The notes below the pieces were generated by a model that was not told the origin of the DNA, ran no database searches, and was given only the letters and a program-made list of their open reading frames with translations. Shown piece by piece: positions 1-6,051 of a stretch of 8,107 nucleotides of DNA (its first letter is position 1; each line of letters begins with the position of its first letter). The stretch is from Deltaproteobacteria bacterium (lineage in GTDB: Bacteria > Myxococcota_A > Polyangia > HGW-17). The position numbers and the translations under genes are program-made. The stretch lies in NCBI GenBank assembly GCA_003249585.1, contig QKIM01000127.1, positions 1 to 8,107 on the forward strand, written 5' to 3'.

Positions 1-1793
1 AGCCCCTTCTTCTCGCCGGTGATGGCTCCCGTGGGGCATTTGCGGGCGCAGAGGGTGCACCCCGTGCAGGCGTCGGAGATGGCGTACCGGATCAACCTGG
101 TGCACTGCTTACCGGCACAGTACCCCTTCTCGATGTGGTCGATGTACTCCTGGCGGAAATAGCGGACCGTAGAGAGGACGGGATAGGCAGCGGTCTGGCC
201 GAGAGCGCAGAGGGCTGCGTCTTCCATGGTCTTTCCGAGGGACTCGAGGGTGTCGAGATCCTCGATACTGCCCTCGCCCACAACGATGCGGTTGAGGATC
301 TGGCTCATGCGGCGCAGGCCCTCGCGGCAGGGGGTACACTTCCCGCAGGATTCGTCGAGGAGGAAGTCCACGAAGTAGCGGGCGACCTCGACCATACAGG
401 TGTGATCGTCCATGACGATCATGCCGCCGGAGCCCATCATGGAGCCCAGCTCGGTGAGGGTGTCGAAGTCCACGGGGGAGTCGAGGTGCTCGGCGGGGAT
501 GCAACCACCCGAGGGACCGCCGGTCTGGATGGCCTTGAAGGTACGACCACGCTTGGAGTCCTTGATGCCGCCACCGATATTGTAAACGATCTCCCGAAGG
601 GTGATGCCCATGGGTACTTCCACGAGGCCCGTGTTGTTGACCTTGCCCACGAGGGAGAAGATCTTGGTGCCCTTGGAGCCGCCCCAGGGGTTCTCGGAGA
701 CGTCGCCGGTGCCGATGGAGGTGAACCACTCCACACCCTTGTTGATGATGTGGGGGACGTTGGCCCAGGTCTCCACGTTGTTGAGGTTGGTGGGCTTGTC
801 CCACAGACCCGCCTCGACGGTGTGGATGTACTTGGGACGAGGACGCCCGACCAGTCCCTCGATGGACATCATGAGCGCCGTGGACTCGCCGCACACGAAG
901 GCGCCGCCGCCTCGGTTGATCTTGATGTCGAAGGAGAAGTCGGTTCCGAGGATGTTCTTGCCGAGGAGACCGCGCTCACGGGCCTGGGCCAGTGCCTTCT
1001 CCACGCGTTTGACTGCGAGGGGGTACTCGTTGCGGATGTAGATGTATCCCTCGGAGGAGCCGATGGCGTAGGCGCCGATGACCATTCCCTCGATGACGGA
1101 GTGGGGGTTCCCCTCCATGATGGAGCGGTCCATGAACGCACCGGGGTCACCCTCGTCGGCGTTGCAGATGACGTATTTGACGTCACCCTTGGCCTTGCGG
1201 CAGGACTTCCACTTCACACCCGTGGGGAATCCGCCGCCACCGCGGCCGCGCAGCCCCGACTTGAGGACCATGTCTACCACGTCGTCGGGAGAGATACCCG
1301 TGAGGCACTTGGCCAGCGCGAGATAGCCGTCGGCCAGCAGATAGTCGTCGATGTTCTCGGGGTCGATGTGCCCGTTGTTCTCGAAGACGATGCGCTGCTG
1401 ATGTTTGTAGAAGGGGACGTCCTTCTCCTTCTCGAAGACGTTCTTGTCTTCGTCGCGGTAAAGGAGCTTGGAGAGCACCTCGCCGGTCTTCACGGTCTTC
1501 TCGAGGATATCTTCGACATCCGTGGGTTTGACCTTCTGATAGAGGACGCCCTCGGGGTTCATGACCACGAGGGGCCCGCGCTCGCAGAAGCCGTGGCAGC
1601 CGGTGCGGATGACCTCGATGTCCATGCCCTTGTCTGCCACTGCCTGGCACAGGGTCTCGTGGACCTTGGTGCCGCCGCCGGCGAGACAGCCGGTGCCGCC
1701 GCAGACGGAGATGTATTTACGATCGGGACGCCTCGCGGCCTTCAGTTCGGTAATTTTCTGTTCCAGATCTTTTGGAGATGTGAATGTAGCCAT
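1..1793 (-). CDS. nuoF: NADH-binding flavo-iron-sulfur subunit, NuoF/HydB-like (partial, C-terminus outside window)
   Basis: Likely oxidises or reduces NAD(P)(H) through FMN and passes electrons along Fe-S clusters; cytoplasmic. 597 codons are visible and the frame is still open at base 1. Domains in order: N-terminal thioredoxin-like 2Fe-2S domain (C31-x4-C36, C66-x3-C70); FMN/NADH module with GLRGRGGGGFPTG (180-192), NADEGDPGAF (211-220) and CGES (301-304); N3-type 4Fe-4S site ESCGKCTPCREG (C483, C486, C489) plus C529 in LCALGQ; then a ferredoxin-like motif C576-x2-C579-x2-C582-x3-C586-P. The second ferredoxin motif is presumably just outside the window, with roughly 30-40 residues missing. 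The extra domains at both ends and NADEGDPG favour HydB-type (bifurcating hydrogenase-like) over plain complex I NuoF. The start ATG at 1793 follows a GGGGGTG Shine-Dalgarno with 6-nt spacing and lies 12 nt after nuoE. Family call is confident; the precise partner is not. Confidence 0.95.
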   Translation of the reverse strand, partial: MATFTSPKDLEQKITELKAARRPDRKYISVCGGTGCLAGGGTKVHETLCQAVADKGMDIEVIRTGCHGFCERGPLVVMNPEGVLYQKVKPTDVEDILEKTVKTGEVLSKLLYRDEDKNVFEKEKDVPFYKHQQRIVFENNGHIDPENIDDYLLADGYLALAKCLTGISPDDVVDMVLKSGLRGRGGGGFPTGVKWKSCRKAKGDVKYVICNADEGDPGAFMDRSIMEGNPHSVIEGMVIGAYAIGSSEGYIYIRNEYPLAVKRVEKALAQARERGLLGKNILGTDFSFDIKINRGGGAFVCGESTALMMSIEGLVGRPRPKYIHTVEAGLWDKPTNLNNVETWANVPHIINKGVEWFTSIGTGDVSENPWGGSKGTKIFSLVGKVNNTGLVEVPMGITLREIVYNIGGGIKDSKRGRTFKAIQTGGPSGGCIPAEHLDSPVDFDTLTELGSMMGSGGMIVMDDHTCMVEVARYFVDFLLDESCGKCTPCREGLRRMSQILNRIVVGEGSIEDLDTLESLGKTMEDAALCALGQTAAYPVLSTVRYFRQEYIDHIEKGYCAGKQCTRLIRYAISDACTGCTLCARKCPTGAITGEKKG

Positions 1794-1805
1794 CTGATTC
1801 ACCCC

Positions 1806-2273
1806 CTATGCCTGCGCATCCGGTTTGTATTGGTTGATCATGTCGGCGACGCCGGAGGTCGAGATGTTGCCGTGGTAGTCGCCGTTCACGATGACCAGTG
1901 GCCCGAGGGCGCAGGCGCCCACGCAGTTGACCGTCTCGATGGTGAAGTTCTTGTCTTCCGTGGTCTCACCGTTCTTGATGTCCAGCTCGCGCTCGATCTC
2001 CTCGAGGACACGCGGCGCTCCGCGGACGTGGCAGGCGGTCCCCATGCAGACGGTGACGATATGCTTGCCGCGCTCTTCAAGCGCAAAGGAGGAGAAGAAG
2101 GTCGCCAGGGCGGCGATACGGGAGAAGGGGACTTCCATCTTTTTGGCGACGTATTCCATGGCCTCGCGGGGGAGATAGTTGAACACGCCCTGGATGTCCT
2201 GCAGGATGGCCAGAATGGCCGTCTCGTCGGAGTTGTTCCGTTCGATGATCGCGTCGATTTTCGAAGTATCCAT
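1806..2273 (-). CDS. nuoE: Thioredoxin-like 2Fe-2S subunit, NuoE/HydC family
   Basis: 155 residues. Electron-transfer subunit that normally docks on NuoF/HydB and carries one 2Fe-2S cluster. The cluster ligands are visible as C76-x4-C81 (CMGTAC) and C117-x3-C121 (CVGAC), at the spacing typical of NuoE, 24-kDa complex I and HydC proteins. The N-terminal helical region contains FNYLPREAMEYVAKKM and ATFFSSF, also typical of the family. The ATG at 2273 is preferred over an in-frame ATG at 2321 because it has a strong GGAGGAGG Shine-Dalgarno 7 nt upstream, overlaps the porB stop as TAATG, and begins where family similarity begins; the upstream extension is Gly/Pro-rich and lies inside porB. Its place between porB and the NuoF-like gene suggests it links the ketoacid oxidoreductase to the NADH module (inference). 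Confidence 0.95.
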   Translation of the reverse strand: MDTSKIDAIIERNNSDETAILAILQDIQGVFNYLPREAMEYVAKKMEVPFSRIAALATFFSSFALEERGKHIVTVCMGTACHVRGAPRVLEEIERELDIKNGETTEDKNFTIETVNCVGACALGPLVIVNGDYHGNISTSGVADMINQYKPDAQA

Positions 2274-3217
2274 TATTTTGCCTCCTCCTGATGGGACAGG
2301 GCGGCCAGCCCCTGGAGCCATTCGTAGCGAAGATGGAGATCTTCCTGAATGATGTTGATCATGTCCTCGGTGAGGTGGCGATACCGTCCCTGGAGCTTGA
2401 GGTAGTTGGTCACAGGCTTCAGGAAGGGCAGATCGAGGCTCATGGAATACTTCCCGCCGGTGAATTCATAGAGCGGGAAGAGGCCGGTCTGCACGGCGAG
2501 ACGAGCCAGCTTGATGATGTCCTTGGGCTGACTGCGCCATCCCGTGGGACAGGGGGCGAAAATGTGGATGAGCTTTGAGCCCGGGGTGGCGAGCGCCTTC
2601 TGCACCTTCTCCATGAAGTCGAAGGGATAGGCGACGGAGGCCGTGGCAACGTAGGTGACGTTGTGGGCCGCGGCGATCCCCGCCAGGTCCTTCTTGAAGG
2701 TCCGCTGGCCCGGGATGGCCTTGCCCGCGGGAGACGTGGTGGTGGAGGCGAAGATAGGGGTACCGGACGAACGCTGGATACCCGTGTTCATGTATGCCTC
2801 GTTGTCGTAGCAGAGGTAGAGGACATCCTGCCCGCGCTCCAGCATTCCGGAGAGCGCCTGGAGACCGATGTCGAAGGTACCGCCGTCGCCGCCCACGGCG
2901 ATGACGTTGATGTGTCCCTTCTCCAGCTTCCCTTTTCTCTGCATGATCTTGATGCCGGACTCGAGGCCGGAGGCCACTGCGGCAGCATTCTCAAAGGCCA
3001 CATGAATCCAGGGGACGCCCCAGGCCATATCGGGATAGGCAGATGAAATGATCTCCATGCACCCTGTCGCGTTGGCGACCATGGTGTTGGGGCCGGCCGC
3101 CTTGAGCAGGTAGCGCAGCGCCAGCGCCGGCGCGCACCCCTGACAGGCCTTGTGACCGGGGGAGAAGAGTTCCGCCTCAGGGATTAACTTGGATGCGAAA
3201 ACATTGAACTTTTCCAT
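2273..3217 (-). CDS. porB: 2-oxoacid:ferredoxin oxidoreductase (pyruvate synthase type), beta subunit
   Basis: 314 residues, the usual length for the beta subunit of four-subunit KFORs. It binds thiamine diphosphate and the 4Fe-4S cluster next to it. Visible signatures: CQGC (C25, C28), C53 in ATGCMEI and C223 in APCPTGW, together the four cluster ligands at canonical spacing; the TPP/Mg motif GDGGTFDIG (110-118) followed by YDNEAYMNTG (137-146). With PorA it catalyses 2-oxoacid + CoA + oxidised acceptor to acyl-CoA + CO2 + reduced acceptor. Pyruvate is the default substrate; branched-chain 2-oxoacids or phenylglyoxylate cannot be excluded from sequence. Its ATG overlaps the porA stop as TAATG, implying translational coupling, with GAGG 5 nt upstream of the ATG. 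Confidence 0.95.
   Translation of the reverse strand: MEKFNVFASKLIPEAELFSPGHKACQGCAPALALRYLLKAAGPNTMVANATGCMEIISSAYPDMAWGVPWIHVAFENAAAVASGLESGIKIMQRKGKLEKGHINVIAVGGDGGTFDIGLQALSGMLERGQDVLYLCYDNEAYMNTGIQRSSGTPIFASTTTSPAGKAIPGQRTFKKDLAGIAAAHNVTYVATASVAYPFDFMEKVQKALATPGSKLIHIFAPCPTGWRSQPKDIIKLARLAVQTGLFPLYEFTGGKYSMSLDLPFLKPVTNYLKLQGRYRHLTEDMINIIQEDLHLRYEWLQGLAALSHQEEAK
2281..2288 (-). promoter_or_regulatory. nuoE ribosome binding site (decides the start)
   Basis: GGAGGAGG on the minus strand, 7 nt before the ATG at 2273, inside the end of porB. It supports the 155-residue form of the NuoE-like protein over a longer form starting at 2321. Confidence 0.8.
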
Positions 3218-4392
3218 TATGACCTCACCCCCACGTACTGGATGGGAAGATCCTTCCCATTCTCTTTGACCTCGAGGAGCTGCATGAACATCTGCTCGAA
3301 TTCCTCGACCCGGATGTCGCGGCCGCCGATGCCGATCATGTACTCACAGATCTTGGGGGCCTTGCCCGACCCGTAGAGCACAGACTTGATCTCGCTGGCC
3401 AGGGGATGATGGGCGCCGCCGAAGGTGTAGGACCGATCGCACACACCCAGAACAGGGATGTCGCCCAGGGACTCGATGAACTCTTCCGTGGGGAAGGGAC
3501 GCCAGAGGCGGGGACGGACGATACCGACCTTGAGGCCCTTGGCACGGAGGTTGTCGACAGCGGTCATGCAGGTCTCCACCAGGGAGCCCAGAAGGACCAT
3601 GACCACGTCGGCGTCGTCGGCGCGGTAGGACTCCACCACTTCGTAGCGGCGGCCGCACTGCTTCTCAAGAGCTTCGAGGGCCTCTTTCACGACGACCTTG
3701 GAGTCGAGGAGCACCTGGTGCTGCCCCATCTTCACCTCATAATAGATCTCCGGGACGCCCACGGCCCCCATCATGCTGGGGTTGCGGATGTCGAGCTTGA
3801 TCTGGGGGTCATAGGCCGGGAGATAGTTGTCGAACTGCGCCTGCTCCCAGTACTCGATGGGCTCGATCATGTGGGACACGATGAATCCGTCGAAGTTGAG
3901 GATCATGGGCAGGTGAACACGTTTGTCCTCGGCGACCTTGAAGCACAGGGGAACGAGGTCGAAGCACTCCTGGCCGTTCTCGGCGAAGATCTGCACCCAG
4001 CCGATGTCCCGCTCGGCCATGATGTCCGAGTGGTCGTTCCAGATGGAGATGGGGCCTGCCAGAGCGCGATTGGCGACGGCCATGACGATGGGCAGCCGCA
4101 GGGAGGCCGTCAGGAACAGGATCTCGTGCATGAGCGCCAGTCCCTGAGAGGAGGTGGCCGTGAAGGTCCTGGCCCCGACGGCAGACATGCCGCAGGCCGC
4201 GGAGATCGCGGAGTGCTCGGACTCCACGGGGAGGAACTCGGCTTCCAGCTCGCCGTCGTTGACCCACTCGGAGAGGTGCTCGACGATGTGGGTCTGCGGG
4301 GTGATGGGATACGCGGAAATGGCTTCGATCCGGCACATAGCGGCGGAGTCAGCCAAAGCTATTGAACTCTCTATACCTTTACGCTTCGCCAT
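3217..4392 (-). CDS. porA: 2-oxoacid:ferredoxin oxidoreductase (pyruvate synthase type), alpha subunit
   Basis: 391 residues, normal for PorA/VorA-type alpha subunits. Visible family motifs: AYPITPQT (27-34), VESEHSA (56-62), TATSSQGLALM (78-88), and NRALAGPISIWNDHSD (108-123) followed by RD (128-129). T31 and R109 sit in the motifs that supply the substrate-binding Thr and Arg in pyruvate:ferredoxin oxidoreductases (positional inference, not aligned). The C-terminal half (from about 255) carries the transketolase C-like domain (VVMVLLGSLVET; GLKVGIVRPRLWRPFP). The ATG at 4392 has GGAGGA 7 nt upstream and follows the porD stop by 3 nt. It pairs with PorB to form the TPP-containing catalytic core. 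Substrate assignment beyond '2-oxoacid, probably pyruvate' is not supported by sequence alone. Confidence 0.95.
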   Translation of the reverse strand: MAKRKGIESSIALADSAAMCRIEAISAYPITPQTHIVEHLSEWVNDGELEAEFLPVESEHSAISAACGMSAVGARTFTATSSQGLALMHEILFLTASLRLPIVMAVANRALAGPISIWNDHSDIMAERDIGWVQIFAENGQECFDLVPLCFKVAEDKRVHLPMILNFDGFIVSHMIEPIEYWEQAQFDNYLPAYDPQIKLDIRNPSMMGAVGVPEIYYEVKMGQHQVLLDSKVVVKEALEALEKQCGRRYEVVESYRADDADVVMVLLGSLVETCMTAVDNLRAKGLKVGIVRPRLWRPFPTEEFIESLGDIPVLGVCDRSYTFGGAHHPLASEIKSVLYGSGKAPKICEYMIGIGGRDIRVEEFEQMFMQLLEVKENGKDLPIQYVGVRS

Positions 4393-4395
4393 GTG

Positions 4396-4689
4396 TTATT
4401 CCTCCGGTTTCAGGCTGATGCAGCCGGTCCAGCACTCCTGCGCGCACACGCCGCACCCTTTGCAGTAATCAAGATTTGCGTGGAAGTAACCCTTCTCGTC
4501 CTGCTCGATGCAAGCCTCGGGGCAAAAGATGTAGCACACACCGCACTTGATGCAGTGGCTCTCGTCCCAGATGGGACGCTCCGACCGCCAGGAGCCGGTG
4601 TGGTTCTTCAGGCAGGACATATAATCGGTCTGGACGAAGCCCAGGGGAATCTCTTTCCAGGTCAGCTCAAAGGGATGTTTCTCCATCAT
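4396..4689 (-). CDS. porD: 2-oxoacid:ferredoxin oxidoreductase delta subunit, 2x[4Fe-4S] ferredoxin-like
   Basis: 97 residues (96 if the second Met is used). Carries electrons from the TPP-proximal cluster of PorB to the external acceptor. Two ferredoxin motifs: C46-x2-C49-x2-C52-x3-C56-P and C76-x2-C79-x2-C82-x3-C86. Oddities: the second motif has Trp87 where Pro is normal, and both motifs carry an additional Cys (C60, C90) at the Ala position of the usual CPxxAI. C26 is a further unpaired Cys. The N-terminal stretch (WKEIPLGFV, TGSWRSERP) is typical of PorD. The first ATG overlaps the porG stop as TAATG; the second ATG at 4686 has the better spacing (7 nt) from the AAGGAG at 4694-4699, so either start is possible. 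Confidence 0.93.
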   Translation of the reverse strand: MMEKHPFELTWKEIPLGFVQTDYMSCLKNHTGSWRSERPIWDESHCIKCGVCYIFCPEACIEQDEKGYFHANLDYCKGCGVCAQECWTGCISLKPEE

Positions 4690-5243
4690 TAAGCTCCTTC
4701 CGAAATGGTTGCGGTATCAAATGCTTCGGTCATAGCCGCGAGGTTGACCGGGGCGATCCGCCCGAACCGGTCCTCGACGGCTTTCCTCATATGATCGAAG
4801 GAGACACAGCCGGAGGCCTTGATGAGGGCGCCGAGCATGACCGTGTTGTTGATGGGCCGCTTGATGTGCTTCATGGCGATGTTGACCCCGTCGACGACGG
4901 CGAGCCGCCCCTTCCAGCCGGTGTCCTGGCGGACCTTCTCTACGGGGAGCCCCGAGGAGATCACCAGGAGACCGTCGGGGACGAGCCCCTGGGTAACATC
5001 AACGATTGAGATCAGCGAGTAGTCGAGGACGAGCACGACATTGGGCTCATACACCTTGCTCCGCATCCTGATCCTGTCGTCGCTGATGCGGGCAAATGCC
5101 TGCACCGGAGCGCCGCGCCTCTCGGGACCGAAAGAAGGAAAAGCCTGAGCGAACTTATCATCGGAAACCGCTGTTATTGCGAGCAGTTCTGCCGAGGTTA
5201 CGGACCCTTGTCCACCCCGTCCATGGAACCTGAATTCGAGCAT
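4689..5243 (-). CDS. porG: 2-oxoacid:ferredoxin oxidoreductase, gamma subunit
   Basis: 184 residues, standard for the PorG/VorC gamma subunit, which helps bind CoA and completes the four-subunit KFOR. Visible signatures: GRGGQG (8-13), FGPERRGAPV (38-47) and RPINNTVMLGA (129-139). The start at 5243 is chosen over an in-frame ATG at 5282 because it has AAGGAG 7 nt upstream, begins with the conserved MLEFRFHGRGGQG, and the alternative ATG lies inside the predicted -10 box. It is the first gene of the por-nuoEF operon, directly downstream of the predicted promoter. Its stop overlaps the porD start. Confidence 0.95.
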   Translation of the reverse strand: MLEFRFHGRGGQGSVTSAELLAITAVSDDKFAQAFPSFGPERRGAPVQAFARISDDRIRMRSKVYEPNVVLVLDYSLISIVDVTQGLVPDGLLVISSGLPVEKVRQDTGWKGRLAVVDGVNIAMKHIKRPINNTVMLGALIKASGCVSFDHMRKAVEDRFGRIAPVNLAAMTEAFDTATISEGA

Positions 5244-5250
5244 CGCATAA

Positions 5251-5256
5251 CTCCTT
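5251..5256 (-). promoter_or_regulatory. porG ribosome binding site (decides the start)
   Basis: AAGGAG on the minus strand, 7 nt before the ATG at 5243. It fixes the start there rather than at the in-frame ATG at 5282. Confidence 0.8.
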
Positions 5257-5259
5257 TCC

Positions 5260-5272
5260 TGCGTTTCACGCA
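5260..5272. repeat. 13-bp inverted repeat at the predicted transcription start of porG
   Basis: TGCGT-TTC-ACGCA: perfect 5-bp arms around a 3-nt centre, between the -10 box and the Shine-Dalgarno. It could be an operator or a small 5' mRNA hairpin; short enough to arise by chance. Confidence 0.35.
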
Positions 5273-5277
5273 CCGTG

Positions 5278-5305
5278 ACCATAACTGATTGGTCCCCTGT
5301 GTCAA
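5278..5305 (-). promoter_or_regulatory. Predicted sigma70-type promoter of the por-nuoEF operon
   Basis: On the minus strand a perfect TTGACA (5305-5300) is followed by a 16-nt spacer and TATGGT (5283-5278, 4/6 match to TATAAT). Transcription would start near 5271, giving a leader of about 28 nt that contains the porG Shine-Dalgarno. Read by eye; not tested. Confidence 0.55.
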
Positions 5306-5330
5306 ACGCTATGTGTGTTCTTTTATATCC

Positions 5331-5348
5331 TGTTGTTCTCGTACAACA
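5331..5348. repeat. Inverted repeat TGTTGT-N6-ACAACA upstream of the por promoter
   Basis: Perfect 6-bp arms (5331-5336 and 5343-5348) separated by 6 nt, about 26 bp upstream of the predicted -35. The size and spacing would fit a dimeric regulator site. A weak alternative promoter on the minus strand overlaps it (TTGTTG, 16 nt, TATAAA). Confidence 0.35.
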
Positions 5349-5421
5349 ATTTGTCAGGTGACGCAGAGCTTTGCTTTCCCTCGTGGGTGAAAAGTTCCAC
5401 TCACGTCATACCGCCTCAGAA

Positions 5422-5871
5422 TCATTGCACTTTTTCCACCGCCATGGAGACACCCTCCTTGGCGTCGTTGTACCGACGTTTCAGGTCGAGAGCCTCACCC
5501 GTCTTCTTCTTGAGCTGGGCGGCCTCCGATTTCGTCTTCGAGTAGGCATCCGAGAGGGCCATCCCCGCCTCATGCCTGGCCTTTTCCGTTTCGTGTCCAG
5601 CCTTCTTCAACTCTTGGAGAGCGTCTTTCTTGGCCTTCTTGACCTCACGCAGGGCGTCCTCGGTGATCTTCTTTGTCTCCTTGAGGGTCTCCCTGCGCAG
5701 ATCCTTGAACCCCTGCTTGATCTCCTTGGACAGCTCTTTGGAGCTGTCCTCGATGAGCTTGTCGACGGGATCCTTCTGGGGCTTGCCGGACTCCTCGCAG
5801 GCCAGGACCACAAACAGCATGGGGAGTATCAGGGCAAGACGGCGGTTACAGGGGTGATGGTTCAGGGACAT
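5422..5871 (-). CDS. Small charged helical (coiled-coil-like) lipoprotein, unknown function
   Basis: 149 residues. The N-terminus has a basic n-region (NRR), a hydrophobic core (LALILPMLFVV) and a lipobox VLAC with C25 as the expected lipidated residue. The mature part (about 26-149) is almost entirely Lys/Glu/Ala/Leu-rich with no Pro after about residue 35, so it is predicted as long amphipathic helix or coiled coil, resembling apolipoprotein- or LEA-like helical repeats. No catalytic motif is recognised. The start at 5871 has GAGGAGG 5 nt upstream. It lies 178 nt upstream of porG on the same strand but the por operon has its own promoter, so shared function is doubtful. It could be a periplasmic envelope-spacing or structural protein; that is a guess. 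Confidence 0.82.
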   Translation of the reverse strand: MSLNHHPCNRRLALILPMLFVVLACEESGKPQKDPVDKLIEDSSKELSKEIKQGFKDLRRETLKETKKITEDALREVKKAKKDALQELKKAGHETEKARHEAGMALSDAYSKTKSEAAQLKKKTGEALDLKRRYNDAKEGVSMAVEKVQ

Positions 5872-5888
5872 GGGTGCCTCCTCGGTCC

Positions 5889-5904
5889 AGAGAGATATCT
5901 CTCT
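5889..5904. repeat. Perfect 16-bp palindrome in the divergent intergenic region
   Basis: AGAGAGATATCTCTCT is a perfect 16-bp self-complementary sequence ending 18 nt upstream of the ATG of the helical lipoprotein. It could be an operator or a leader hairpin for that gene. The dinucleotide-like composition makes a chance origin possible. Confidence 0.5.
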
Positions 5905-5994
5905 TCGTACCAGATCTTCGCGCTCATGTGGACACTTTTCGGCCAGGCCCCGGGATCACTGTCGCATTATGGCTGGGGTCGGCTCCCATGGCTG

Positions 5995-6003
5995 TGGTAT
6001 AGT
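5995..6003 (+). promoter_or_regulatory. Predicted extended -10 promoter of the Cys-rich lipoprotein gene
   Basis: TGGTATAGT matches the extended -10 pattern TGnTATAAT with one mismatch. No good -35 is visible at 16-18 nt, as is often true for extended -10 promoters. Transcription would start near 6010, about 42 nt before the ATG. Confidence 0.45.
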
Positions 6004-6051
6004 GAACCACCCGGGCAACGCAGAACAATCCACCCGCCCCAGGAGAGACCC

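Larger units (their letters stand above)
5872..6051. other. Divergent intergenic region between two lipoprotein genes
   Basis: 180 bp with no gene. It contains the 16-bp palindrome (5889-5904), an extended -10 element for the plus-strand gene (5995-6003), and a possible minus-strand -10 CATAAT (5971-5966) without a convincing -35. Confidence 0.6.

Noticed and set aside
1..1793. Assignment of the flavoprotein to respiratory complex I
   Set aside because: The extra N-terminal 2Fe-2S and C-terminal ferredoxin domains and the por neighbours fit a HydB-type subunit better. The window edge prevents full exclusion.
135..2291. 718-codon open frame on the plus strand
   Set aside because: It lies entirely antisense to the nuoF- and nuoE-like genes, whose conserved motifs are certain. 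The translation is a Val/Asp/Gly/Leu-rich mirror typical of high-GC codon bias.
3406..4365. 319-codon open frame on the plus strand
   Set aside because: Antisense shadow of porA; no recognisable domain and composition typical of a reverse-strand reading of a GC-rich gene.
5383..5404. Possible terminator hairpin (GTGGGTG/CACTCAC) after the helical lipoprotein gene
   Set aside because: The 7-bp stem has a mismatch and no run of T follows on the minus strand, so it does not qualify as an intrinsic terminator.
5371..6051. Upstream extension of the Cys-rich lipoprotein frame
   Set aside because: It is antisense to the helical lipoprotein. The ATG at 6052 has a Shine-Dalgarno sequence and a perfect lipoprotein signal directly after it.
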